From NCBI GenBank assembly GCA_036785705.1, contig JAWUZG010000332.1:2790001-2854000 (forward strand): DNA of 64,000 bases. The letters run 5' to 3'. Position numbers and translations under genes: made by a program. The notes under the pieces are model-generated. The model ran no database searches. It was given only the letters and a program-made list of their open reading frames with translations, and had not been told where the DNA came from. This document shows, in pieces, positions 53,500 through 64,000 of this stretch. Positions within the stretch are counted from its first letter, which is position 1; each line of letters begins with the position of its first letter. Source of the stretch: Acanthornis magna (Eukaryota; Chordata; Aves; Passeriformes; Acanthizidae).

Positions 53500-56072
53500 C
53501 TGCAATTCCAGAAATACCAGTTAATTTTGACACAATATAAGAGCATCCCCACTTCTCTTCACATACTATCAAAACACTTTTCACCTAAGTATCAATAACA
53601 GTTATAATTAGAGATTATTAAAAAAATCTGTACAGAGCAACACTGTTCCTCTTGGTCATTAAGAGGAAATGGATTTGCCTCCTGACCCCCACATTTGGTA
53701 AATATTTTTGTTCCTACACTTCTGTAACCAAAACCACCTTGCTCAGAAAGGTTGGTCTGGAGGCTGTAACATCGTTGGTACATTCCAAATGTTTCTAGGG
53801 TATTTCTGTAAGATAATTGAGATAAGTGACTTCTACAGCCCCTAACAGGAACCCACTCAATGGCAACGCATTTTTTTTTTGTCCAGACTCTGTTCTGCAC
53901 AGATTTCAGGCTTGCTCTGGAGCAAATCCTGTCAGTGACCCAAAGAGGCTGCATCCCCCCAGGAATGGCAGCTGTGTGACACAACTGTACAGTGCCACAG
54001 GGTGCAAAAACACACGGGACAGGTCCCAGCTCCCCACCGTGTCTGACCCTGCTTTTCTCCTCTCCTGACACCGAGGCTGGGATAAGTTACAAGCACAGGA
54101 GGCTGACTTCTCTCTGATTTACAGTGTGCAGAGATGACTGTCATTCACCCAGCAGAAATGCTCTTGGCAGGTGAAGCGGAAGCCAAGGAACAGAGACACC
54201 GACACTTAGTTCCATCTGAGGTGACCTTTTCCCTCCCTCAGCTCTGCCCTGCAGCACATCCCCAGTCCTGCGTCTGTAAAAGCACTCAGATGCAGCAGCT
54301 GAAGAGCTCTGAACACTCTGTGTGGCTGCAGATAAAACACAGAGAGCAGAACTCAGCACACAGTGAGTCTAGGCTTGGTGCAGACCAGGGACAAGCTCCA
54401 TTCCTGTTCCCACCAGCCACTCCTCTGCCCTCCAAACTCTGAGGATGCTCAGAGCTGCTCGACACGAGCTCAGAGCACACACAGCAGCAGAGCATTCCAC
54501 AGGCAAGGCCAAGAAGATGAAAATATAAAACTAATAAGCTCGAGCACGTGAACTACAGAGTCATGGTGCTTAAAGGACAGGGAGCAAATACAGTGTGTGG
54601 AAAAGGAAAAAGGATGGAGCTGTAAGGGATAAAAGGAAAAGTGCACAAAGGAGTACTTCGCACGAGTAGTGTTTGCTTGAGACAGGAAGGTTTTTTCCTG
54701 CATAGTTCTACAGTTTCCAGGTCACCTGTTTCTAATTCTCATTCTGATGTGTGCAAACAGGGCTAGACTCTCTTTCTAGGAGCACTGGGACAGGCTGCAG
54801 ATTTCTGTCTCCTCACCATACCCCCCAGCAAACAGGACAGGGAGGAAAAGAGGAAAAATAGGGGGTTGGTAATAGAATTATGAAGAGACCATAAGAGAAA
54901 CCAAAGGAAAAATTAAGAAAAGTCTGAAGGATGTTTTATTCCAATGACTTCTGTGGCAGACACCACACTACTCAAAGTCTAAACAAACAAGTTACATAAA
55001 CCTGGAATGAACATGGGACAAAAGCTCCACATAAAGATGGCTGTTTTACATTTTGCTTATTCCTAAAGGCAGAAAAGACTGCAGCAGCATTAGACAATGT
55101 CTGACACTATAAAAACCCAACCAAACTGAAACAACTACTGACATTAATATAGTATAGAACATGTATTTTAATTGACTCTCAAAATGGTATTGACAGTTGG
55201 GATGGGAGCCAAGGAAATCTAAACAACTCCTCTGCTAGAGATGAGAGAAACACCACAGGAACAAAAAGTCTTCCCATAGATTTGAAGTGTTTCCTTAGTA
55301 TATGACAACTTGTTCACAAGTGTTAAGGTAGCAGGAGAAAACACTTGCTTTTTCCTTAGCAAGACTTAAATAATTACTTTAATTATCGCTAAATAACTGT
55401 AACAGTCCAAGAGTTGCAGCTTTAAGGGCTTGTTTTAGAAGATACTCTGAGGAAAATTTGCATCACTGAGTTAGTGGTGCTGTTTGAGGTTCATGTAGAG
55501 AAAACAAGAAACCAGGAATGACAAAATCTGTAGACCAATGCTCAAGGCCTATTTAGAGGTATGGGTAAGCTCTTGACAGATACTCTGAGATCATGAGACA
55601 GCACCACCTGAAACCTCTGTATTCATGACTGCTTACTAGACTAAAAAAATTCACAGGTTTCCTTGTGCATGACATATGCACCTATTCCTGATCAACTTCT
55701 GCTTAATCTTATGTAAAACGCTATGAATGGGACTGTTCCTTAAAGTTGGCCAAAATCCAAAAGTCCTATTCGCTGGTGTTTCAATCCAATTGATTTATGC
55801 GTAAGTGATTGTAAAGCACACCAAAAGCTTTACCACAGGACTTTCAAAGGTAGGAAGAAACCATTAAATAGCTCTGAAACTACAGTCACTTCAGTGTAGA
55901 ACTAAAATCCACTGTTTCACATGACAAACTGTTCCAGTTGCCTGATTTAGAATACCAACAACTGAATAATGTGCCAAAATTAGTAGCATTTGATCTCTGG
56001 AATTATGGACATTCTCAGCAGTAGCACCCTAAAACAGCTGCAAAAAACCAACAAGATTTGTGTTATACTCAC
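53500..56072 (-). other. SLIT3 intron between probable exons 2 and 3
   Basis: A 2,573-bp phase-2 intron bounded by gtgagt on the exon 2 side and a gcag acceptor on the exon 3 side. It contains a GC-richer patch at about 53930-54500 with several open frames on both strands, including one of 159 codons at 53592-54071 on the minus strand. None of these has a recognisable domain. No repeat family was recognised. Confidence 0.9.
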
Positions 56073-56144
56073 AAGACACGAAGATTCTTCAGCCCCGTGA
56101 AGTCCGTCTTGGTGATTCTTGTGATGTTATTTTTTTCTAGATCC
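56073..56144 (-). CDS. SLIT3: SLIT3 leucine-rich-repeat exon (probable exon 2)
   Basis: This 72-bp internal exon encodes one leucine-rich repeat of the N-terminal D1 domain of SLIT3, a secreted extracellular-matrix ligand of ROBO receptors. On the minus strand it follows a strong acceptor (pyrimidine tract ending ctctgcag) and ends at a gtgagt donor. One base completes the preceding codon, 23 codons follow, and two bases (TT) remain, so both flanking introns are phase 2. The peptide contains [19 protein letters not shown], with the LRR asparagine and leucine/isoleucine pattern and an N-I-T glycosylation sequon. From memory of the family, SLIT3 has the very similar [20 protein letters not shown] here. 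It is called exon 2 because SLIT exon 1 usually carries the signal peptide and N-cap; that exon is not in the window. Assignment to SLIT3 rests on the two following exons as well. Confidence 0.95.
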
Positions 56145-59100
56145 CTGCAGAGGAGAAAGAAAGGAGCATTCAGAAAGTATCTGCATCACTGAAGCATCCA
56201 GCAGCAGCTCAAACCATACAAACAAATATTTCCATTAAAATCTCAAAAAGCAAGTCCTTGATCCTGATGCATTTTGCCTCCTCCTCTGTGCTGTTCTCAC
56301 AGATGAAGTTTCTCCCGTTTTTATTTCTGGTATCAGTGCTCACTATATGCTTCTTTCTCCCTCAAAGACTCCAATTCTGTAAGAGGCTCTATACATCCAA
56401 GCCCCAATTGGTACAGAACAGCTGAAACAAGAGTACTGAGCCCCAAAATTGATATTCTAAACCCAAGTGAGTCCAACCTGCTGCAGAAACTTCGGCCACA
56501 CAGAGTCTGAAGGGAGGACAGTGACTCCAAAGGGTGGTCCTGCCCAGGTGGAATATTTCCTGGTGCCACAGGACCTGGCTTGCAATTTTCTCCCCTCTAG
56601 ACCTGCCTTTGCTAAGCACCCCAAAGTTCTGCCAGCTGAGCACATCCTGGCGTTGGGCCTTAGACATTTCGTGGGTTTTAATCCTCTCCACACTGCTCTC
56701 CCTGGCCTAGTGCTATCCAACAGGGACAAGACAAACAGCTGGTCTTGCTTTCTGCCCTTCATGCCATCAAAAATATGGCATGGAGACACAGAATATTAAT
56801 AGAATATTTTTGGCATAATTTTTTCAAACATTTGGCATCAATCTTTCAATGAGTCTAAGATTCAAGCAAGACCTTAACCAGATTGAAGCAATGTGTGATG
56901 CACTAGAGCACAGAAATAAGGATTTAAGAATATTGGAATCCACTTCTAATGGTTATTGACAGACATCAAAATAATTCTAATAATGTCCTGAAGTCATAAA
57001 ATGGATTATAAACAGATTTTACAAACTGGAAGAGTTAGTTCATGCATCTTAGCACTAGACATTTATATAACACAAAAAACATTCTCCTGTCAGGAGAGCA
57101 CAGATGGAAAGTAAGGATAAAGACAAGGAAATGAGGAGAAAAAAGTCCCCATGTTTCAGCTATATGAACAAGACAGCCAGTATCCCCACTTGACTTATGT
57201 CAGCTATATTTTAAAAGGTCCACTGAAGAAAAGAACCCACAAAGCCTCTGCAGGGCACTTCCATTGCCTGCACCAGTTATTCCCTTATATTTGTCTTTAT
57301 CCTGTCAATTGACTCATGCTTTTCCCCAAGAATACCTCTGAATCACTGCCTACATTTTTCAGATTTTCCAGCCTAATTTCCTCTTCTATTCTCAGTTCAG
57401 TTCTTCTACCCTGGTGCATCATTAACTACTCACTGGTGTGCCAGCGAGCTGATTGCAAGAAACATCGGAAAGAATTACGTCTGGAGTAAGCAACGCGTAA
57501 ATAGCTCATGTCTGACTTGCCTGTTGCTCCTCATCTGCTTTCCATGGCATTCCATCACTAATTTCCCCTTTATCTCAGAGAAGCTCTAGGAAAACACAGC
57601 ACTAAGCTGGCTGGAACTCCCCAAGGCAGAGAGGAGCCAGCCAAGGGACATGGAGCAACACGGTGTCCATGGCCCCAGGTCTGTGTATTTTGGTAAGAGT
57701 TGATCCCAGCACAGCTTTACTTGGCCTGGGGAGGAGAATTGAACCACCACTGCTGCATGCACACAGCAACCTCCCAACCCCACCCAGCCCCAGACCCCAG
57801 CCCCACACAGCAGCACAGCTCCCCTCTGCTTTTAGCCCCAGGAACACTCAACATTCCTCCCCTGGGGAATCTGCAGCTCTCTGCTCTGGAAGACTTTAAC
57901 ATTCCCTGATCAACACATATCTTGAGATTGCATTTTCCTCTCCTCCTGCAGATTGGCACAGCCTGTCCTGTATACACAATATCAATCATTCTATTAATCA
58001 CTTACAAAGTTTAGTGTCCAAGTGAAAGGTTTCCATTTCTGCTATTTGAATTGCTTGCACAATGCTCTAACCTTAAGAGAAACATTCTTCATGAAGTTCA
58101 CTTTCCTCAAACCATAACTGCAGCCTCTGTCTGTTTTAAAAAACAGTGTTTACCTTCTGAACATTTGCCTTTTCCAGCAGGCTCTGCCTCAAGGCTTATC
58201 TGCCATTTGAAGAAAAACAGACTGAAACTGTGATGAACTACGTAAAATTTCCTCCTCCTGTTCACAGTAGGTCTAACACTGCTGCAAGGCAGGAGATTGC
58301 CACAGGTTACCCCATTAGTCAATTAAACTTTGTGACTGAAGTTACTGAACTAATGCAGACATTAGTGGTTTACAGCTGGTATTTGTGGGCAACATAATAT
58401 TTTATGTTTCCTTTATAAAGTTTGGCAGCTGATTATGGGCTCACTAGTGGGTTTCAACTACAAAGAGCTAAACCTTAACATGCAATCTTGGTTGGATTTC
58501 AAACACATCAGTGTTCAAAAGTGGTCTTGAAACCAAAGAGATTTCTTGGAAAAGAAATCATCTAGGTCTAAGACGTGAGGAAAATAAGACCATAAAGGTA
58601 AATTTAATTTATATTTAACTAGAACACATATCTATATCCAGATGAAATAATTCTACATAACATTCTCATTGTGCAGCATTCCTGCATTTTAGGCAGTATG
58701 TGGGTCAGGAAGATCTTGAACCCTGCTCAATGCGTCTATCTCACCCACAGGACCAGCCACTACTCTTGGTGGTTTCACATTCAAATAAGATTGTCTCGTC
58801 AATTAAAAACATCTAAGAAAACTCCATTAAGGAATACAGGTCTCCTCTGGAACATCAGTAGCAAAGTTGATTATCGCTCCATTAAAAAGAAATCAGAAAT
58901 TACATCTACACCAGCTTTGGTAAGGCTCTTAGCATTAGGACCCTCTTGTCAACTTATTAATTTTTTTTTAGGATAATTTGTAAGCTAAAGCATGCTAAGG
59001 ACAATGCAGCTACAGTGGTAGCTTTAAGAAAACAGACATGGAAGGAATGATTTCAGTGAAAACAGAAACACGAACTGGACTAGAATGATACAAGACATCA

Positions 59101-59693
59101 TGAAAGTGAGTTCAGATGAGCTATTAAGGGAGCTTTACTCATAAACATGTCCTGCTATGTTCTAATAACAATTTAATTCAACACATATTTTGTAGATGCT
59201 GAAGGCTGAGTCACACAATGTACACACTTATTACAAACAGGGATGCTTGGAGCAACTGGAGCAAATCCTACTTCATTGCAATAATTCCTCTGAATTGCTT
59301 CATCTCTCATTCTTCTCTAAAGACAATCAAGCGAATTTAAGACAGACTTTTCAATGTTTTAAAGCACCAACATTCCCTGGAGCATGCCAGGAGTGCACAC
59401 ATTTCCTCTGCTGCATCACTTCAATTTCAGCTGATAACTATCCTCTTCAGCCACTCAACTCTTCCAAAACATCCGGACACTGTTCTCAGCCCCCACCCTC
59501 CTCCTTGGACTGGCTCAAGTTTATGACTCGAGAAGTAAATCCACTTGTCCCTTCACACTCTGTGCTTCAGCCTTCCGGGCTCTGCAGCCTCGGCAAACAC
59601 AGCCTGGGCAGCTCTGAGCCTCTCCTCGCTGCCTCCAAGGTCAGGATGGAGTCTGACACCCCCACGATGAGCAGCACAGCTCCAACAGAAGAG

Positions 59694-60070
59694 CCAATAA
59701 CAACAGCCATCAGATGCTGAAGTCTTGCACAATCTTCAGCTCAGTAATTCAGTAGAGACTGAACTATTCAGTATAAATATCATATATTATATAAAATTCA
59801 GTAGAAGTAAAATACTTATATTATTCAGTATAAATAAAATACCTATATTATTCAGTATAAGTAAAATACCTTATTCAGTATAAGTAAAATACCTTATTCA
59901 GTATAAGTAAAATACCTTATACAGTATAAGTAAAACACCTTATACCAATAACAACAGCCATCAGATGCTGAACTCTTGCACAATCTTCAGCTCAATAATG
60001 CAGTAGTGACTGAACTATTCAGTATAAATATCATATATTATATATAATTCAGTATAAATAAAATACCTTA
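59694..60070. repeat. Nested AT-rich tandem array with duplicated flank
   Basis: A segment starting ccaataacaacagccat at 59694 recurs at 59945 (251-bp offset) with roughly eight differences over about 123 bp. Each copy runs from a non-repetitive lead into ttcagtataa-type units. The first copy is followed by three longer variant units (starting 59767, 59797 and about 59824) and then a regular 23-bp series starting at 59851, 59874, 59897 and 59920. The second copy carries only units at 60018 and 60048, ending at 60070. The structure indicates local expansion of the 23-bp unit plus duplication of lead and array together. It is non-coding and intronic. Confidence 0.93.
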
Positions 60071-60841
60071 TACAACATTCAAACCCTTTTATAAACAAAG
60101 ATGTGAAAATTCAAAGCAATGCTACTAGATTGTAGCAAGCTCCTATTATAGTCAGAGGTTATTTTGCTACCATCTGAAGCCTCTCTGTATTATAATATCG
60201 AAAATAACCTGGATTATCAAGTTTGGGTCCTTGTCGCATTTGTGAATCATAAACATATCCAGGTCAATCCCTAACTCAATTCCTCAGCATTTCCAAGACT
60301 ATAGGTCTGGGGTCTTGTAATCAGCTGCCCATTTTAGAGCTCTGGTTTCCCAGTAATGCTTTTCCAGGCCCACAGAAGTCAGATTCAAAAGTCTTACTAA
60401 AACACACTAACAGCTTTCTCTCTCCAACTCTGTAATGGTTCGGTTTTGAATTCTCTGATATATGAGCACTGTACAAGTTCATGGGCACACAAAGTACTCC
60501 CACTCTGATGTTCTTACTGAAAATGCTATATTTGCTTTAATACAAGCTTCTATTCCATGCTTTAAAAAAGATCACAATTTTTTTCTGATCTGAAAAACTC
60601 CCAGACTTCACACCTTAAATTTAGCTCCCTTTCGAGAAAAAACACAATTGCTGCATTTGGTTAAAGCCACTTATTATCAATAAGTGCTCAAAAGCAATAA
60701 ACTTTTCTGTTTCAGGGAACTCTCAGGTGCCAATCTGGCAAACACAGTGCCATTCCTAACAACAAAACTGAAGATCTCTGATGCCCAGTTATTTTAAGGC
60801 AGTGGTTGATTTTGAATTTCAATGACAAACACAAGTTATAG

Positions 60842-60865
60842 ATAAATATTTTGGAAAATATTTAT
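60842..60865. repeat. Near-perfect AT palindrome, 11-bp arms
   Basis: The arm ataaatatttt (60842-60852) and its exact reverse complement aaaatatttat (60855-60865) are separated by gg. It is probably compositional in this AT-rich intron. Confidence 0.85.
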
Positions 60866-63125
60866 TAATCATCTAATTAATATTGTCTTTAACCTAAGAT
60901 AACATTACCCAAAATGAAAATTCATGGAAAGCAAAAGGAGAAGGAGCTGTCTAAGGAGAAGCACCAGACCTCATTGCAGCCCTCAGGTATTTCCTCATCT
61001 ACATTAATAAAGAATTAAATAAGAGCAGTAGAGAAAATTCACCTCAATAAGAGCAGTAGGGAAACTGTATTTAAGGAAAAATTAACTGCCATACACTTCA
61101 AAAAACAGCTCTTACCCAAGTTAAACAGCACTAGGATTCTTTCCTGTCCAGCTGCTTCCTAAGTAAGGTAAATATTCATTTCTAGTCGTAGAACCTCAAA
61201 CAAAAATTCAGTTTCTGTTCCTGTTACATTTTCAAAGCCCTTACCACACCAGTTCAAAGCTAAACACATTTGTGTCACAGTAGGGACAAAAACATCAGCC
61301 CAACACTCTGAAAGGAATCTCGATTCAACCAACACCCCTCAATCTACAGGGAAGAGGCATTTCTCTTCATTTTTGCTCTTTTCCAAGAAGGAATGCATAA
61401 AATTTCTACATCACACAGAACAGAGCACTTAGGAACTCATAAAAGTCTCTCTCATTCCCCCTAAAACAGGTCAGGATTCAACAGACCATCCAGAATTCCC
61501 ATCAAAACAAAGCTCACCTGGGACACAATTCACGGAACTTTCAAAAGTTCATGAAGAACAGAAGAAAAATAATTTTCCGAGAAATTTAAGAACACCTGTT
61601 CTGAAGTGACAGCACACATCCTTTGCTATGATTAATCTGTACTACATTCCAAAGGATTTATTTTAAATGGTGAATCAGCATTGAAAATATGAGAGCTAAA
61701 ATTCAAATGATAATGAATGAATCCAGATTCCTCGACCCAAGGATGTTTTTCATTAGCCCAGTTCCTCCAAATAACTAAAGCAGCACTCATTCCTGAGAAA
61801 CAAGGCTTTTACTTTAGCACTGCACTGCTGAAGGACTTTGCCAGCCCAAACCAGCCCCAGTGACAGCTCAGTCATTCCTTGGAAATGTTTCTGTGTGCTC
61901 TGTGCTCCCCATCCCCAGGCACCACCCCAGGAACCGTGAGCACACACACAGCACCTGAGCTGGAAGAACCCGGCATTTCCCCCAGAAATCTGTTATTTAA
62001 CCATGGACCTGGCTGCCCCTTGCACTCCAGAAACTCAGAGCCACGAGGAAAACCTTGATTTTTAGGAAAGCTACCTGCAGGGCTGGAGGCAAAAAGCTCT
62101 TGAGTGAAGCCTCCCCTCTTGAGGAGTGCTTCAGTTCTCAGTTTGGGAATGTGCTAAAACCAGAACCAGGGAAGGGACAAAAATCCACTCCCATTTGCCA
62201 ATGTACCCACGCAGCAGATTCTGGCTGCCCTTTGCAGTCTTCACACACCCAGTATCTGTTTTATTATTTTAACCATTTTCAGGATTTCTGCGGCGCAGCT
62301 CATTTTCTTTAATGGGTATGAACCACCACTAGCCTCTTAACCTTAAATGACCAAAATTCCCAACAGAAAGCACTTGGCAATTCTCTCTTTTGCCTTCAAT
62401 CCAAGAACTTCAAAGTTACTGTGATAAACTACTCAATTATAACGCTATCCTGAAGCCCTCTGGCAGCACAATCTGCATATCTTCGGATTGAACATATTTT
62501 CATCTCAAGTTTTGCAATGCAGGAAATGAATTCCTGGGACTGGATTTTACAAAATACACAAATTCCACTAGTTTCTAAATCACATGGACAAGTATGAACA
62601 TCACTTGTAAAGAAAGATAAACTTTTAAATCATATTCAGCTGAGGTAATTTTATTTTATTTTTTAAAAATAGTGCATTTCATCTCTGTAAGACTCGAGTT
62701 TCTTTTTTCTTCTACACACCTGACTTTGCAAAGAAGCATGAGAATTTATTTTTATTTCCATTGAGCTCTAGAAAGACTAGCACTCTCTGAACATATCACT
62801 TCATTTAGTTCAATAGAAAAAAAGCATTCAAAGCCCTCCATCTAGGAGGAAATAAGCCCATGCACCAATCACAGGTGGGGCACTGCAGGAGCAGAAGATG
62901 CTTTGCAGCAAAGTCTCCTGGAGCCTCATTGTGCCACACAACACCAGCAGTGTCCCCTGGAGCACCAAGGCCACCTCCAGCACTCTGTGCCAGCACAGCA
63001 CAGCGGTTTGAGAATTTGAAAGGACTCACTGCTGTCTCATCCTCTGGATTTCTGACAGTCTCTCAGCAGTACTGGAGCAGTGCAGGCTCTCCAGGACAGC
63101 AGAGAGCATCACCAGGACGTGGGAA

Positions 63126-63200
63126 CAGAGGCTGAGACACCTGAGTTTGCTCAACTGCAATAAAACATTAAGGGGAGACCTCAGTGCAAACTCTAACAGC
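63126..63200 (+). mobile_element. Probable ancient CR1 fragment
   Basis: The stretch gaggctgagacacctgag, followed by a tgctcaactg-like segment and aggggagacctcagtgcaaa, resembles the CR1 3' region. From memory that region reads aggctgagagagttgggg, then gttcagcctgg and a ggggagacctcattgcaacc-like sequence. It lies close to the untranslated part of the element. The match is diverged and short, and no reverse-transcriptase frame is left. The surrounding GC-richer sequence from about 62860 may belong to the same old insertion, but I cannot show it. Confidence 0.45.
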
Positions 63201-64000
63201 AGTCTGGGCACTGCAGAGCCCTTGCCTGAGCTGCAGGAAGAAAGTCACCGGTGGAGGAATATTAGTAGAGCAAAAGCAAGCCCTGCCACAAGCACCAGCT
63301 CTTTCTAAATGTTCTGCATGGCTTCAGCAAAAAGACCTGCACAGTGTACCCACACAGTAATGCAGGGATCCTGCAATTTGGGTATCTTATACAAGAGTAA
63401 CAACCAACTTACAACTCAACATTTCATCATTTTCTGCTGTAGGTGTTGCATACCTCGTGTGACACTGGACAGTTTTAGACTCCAGGAAAATTTAAATACC
63501 AATCAGCCACACAATAGCTGGAGTGTGCAAATCCCATGCTGCAGTCCATCATATTTTTGTAACACACCTACACGACAGCTTTTAGCTCAAAAAACGTTAG
63601 ATCCTTTGTTCTGATTACAGAATGCTTTCAGGTATGAGTCAGACTGTTTTCTTTCTGTCTGAACGATGGGAAAAATGGACCTTGGAGGTTAAGTGCCCTA
63701 ATTTTGTGAATAAGCTGTCCATTCTTAAGCCCATTATAGCAGTGCTTGGTTAATAACACATATCAAGTGTCCAAATGATCTGGAACTGCTTGCAACACAC
63801 TTCTGTCCTCATCCTTATGAAAATTAGATAAAAAAATTATTTGGCAAACTACAAAGGTTAAGAAATATCCTGGAAAAAACCTTAACTTTTTGCAACTTGA
63901 GCAGCGGCTGAACTCCCCACAGCACACTGCAGTGGAAGTCATACCCAAGGCCCACAGACAGCAGAATAATGGATTAAAGTAATTGAAGTATTCTGCTTCT

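Larger units (their letters stand above)
56145..64000 (-). other. SLIT3 intron upstream of probable exon 2 (partial)
   Basis: At least 7.9 kb of intron, open at the window edge. I see no SLIT3 first exon (signal peptide plus cysteine-rich N-cap) and no CpG-rich promoter-like stretch, so the gene start lies beyond base 64000. Contents: a GC-rich patch at about 57600-57900 with open frames on both strands, a nested AT-rich tandem array at 59694-60070, an 11-bp-arm palindrome at 60842-60865, and a probable CR1 relic near 63126-63200. The rest is unremarkable unique AT-leaning sequence. Confidence 0.85.

Noticed and set aside
53592..54071. 159-codon minus-strand open frame adjacent to exon 3
   Set aside because: Not LRR-like, does not join the SLIT3 exons through splice sites, and lies in a GC-rich patch that is open on both strands.
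59196..59720. 174-codon plus-strand open frame
   Set aside because: No recognisable domain or signal peptide. Its 3' end overlaps the lead of the tandem array. Likely a chance frame.
63675..63705. ggaggttaagtgccctaa resembling an ancient MIR SINE core
   Set aside because: The match is too short and lacks the rest of the MIR core.

Overview
This is vertebrate nuclear DNA, most likely from a bird. It lies entirely inside one large gene on the minus strand. Three 72-bp exons at 56073-56144, 53428-53499 and 33924-33995 have canonical splice sites and the same phase. Read in that order, they encode three consecutive leucine-rich repeats of the N-terminal (D1) domain of a SLIT protein. The peptides (for example [16 protein letters not shown] and RLNKNKLQVLPELLFQ) match SLIT3 better than SLIT1 or SLIT2. 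SLIT3 is a secreted axon-guidance and angiogenesis ligand of ROBO receptors.

Layout, in gene orientation (high to low coordinates): 64000-56145 is intron upstream of the first visible exon, with the signal-peptide exon outside the window. Next come exon ~2, a short 2.6-kb intron, exon ~3, a 19.4-kb intron and exon ~4. The last 33.9 kb, down to base 1, is intron with no further exon that I can recognise. Exon numbers are inferred from the usual SLIT gene structure. The portion encoding the ROBO-binding D2 domain, the EGF repeats, the laminin-G domain and the cysteine knot all lie off the low-coordinate side.

The remaining ~99.7% is intronic. It has few interspersed repeats: only two probable CR1 LINE relics were recognised, which fits a bird genome and is unlike a mammal. 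It also holds homopolymer and dinucleotide tracts, one 14-unit GC-rich minisatellite (16892-17316) built from two unit types of 29 and 31 bp, and a nested AT-rich tandem array (59694-60070). Several GC-rich patches have accidental open frames on both strands. None of the longer open frames looks like a real protein. No tRNA, rRNA, CRISPR array or intact mobile element was seen.

The items most worth a second look are a possible 63-bp cryptic or alternative exon 1.2 kb downstream of exon ~4, with the same phase as the SLIT3 exons; the two-letter minisatellite; the nested array; and several intronic motif clusters (CRE, X-box plus TCF, octamer plus homeodomain, CTCF-like) that could be enhancer or insulator sites. 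I did not find evidence of an undescribed multi-gene system.
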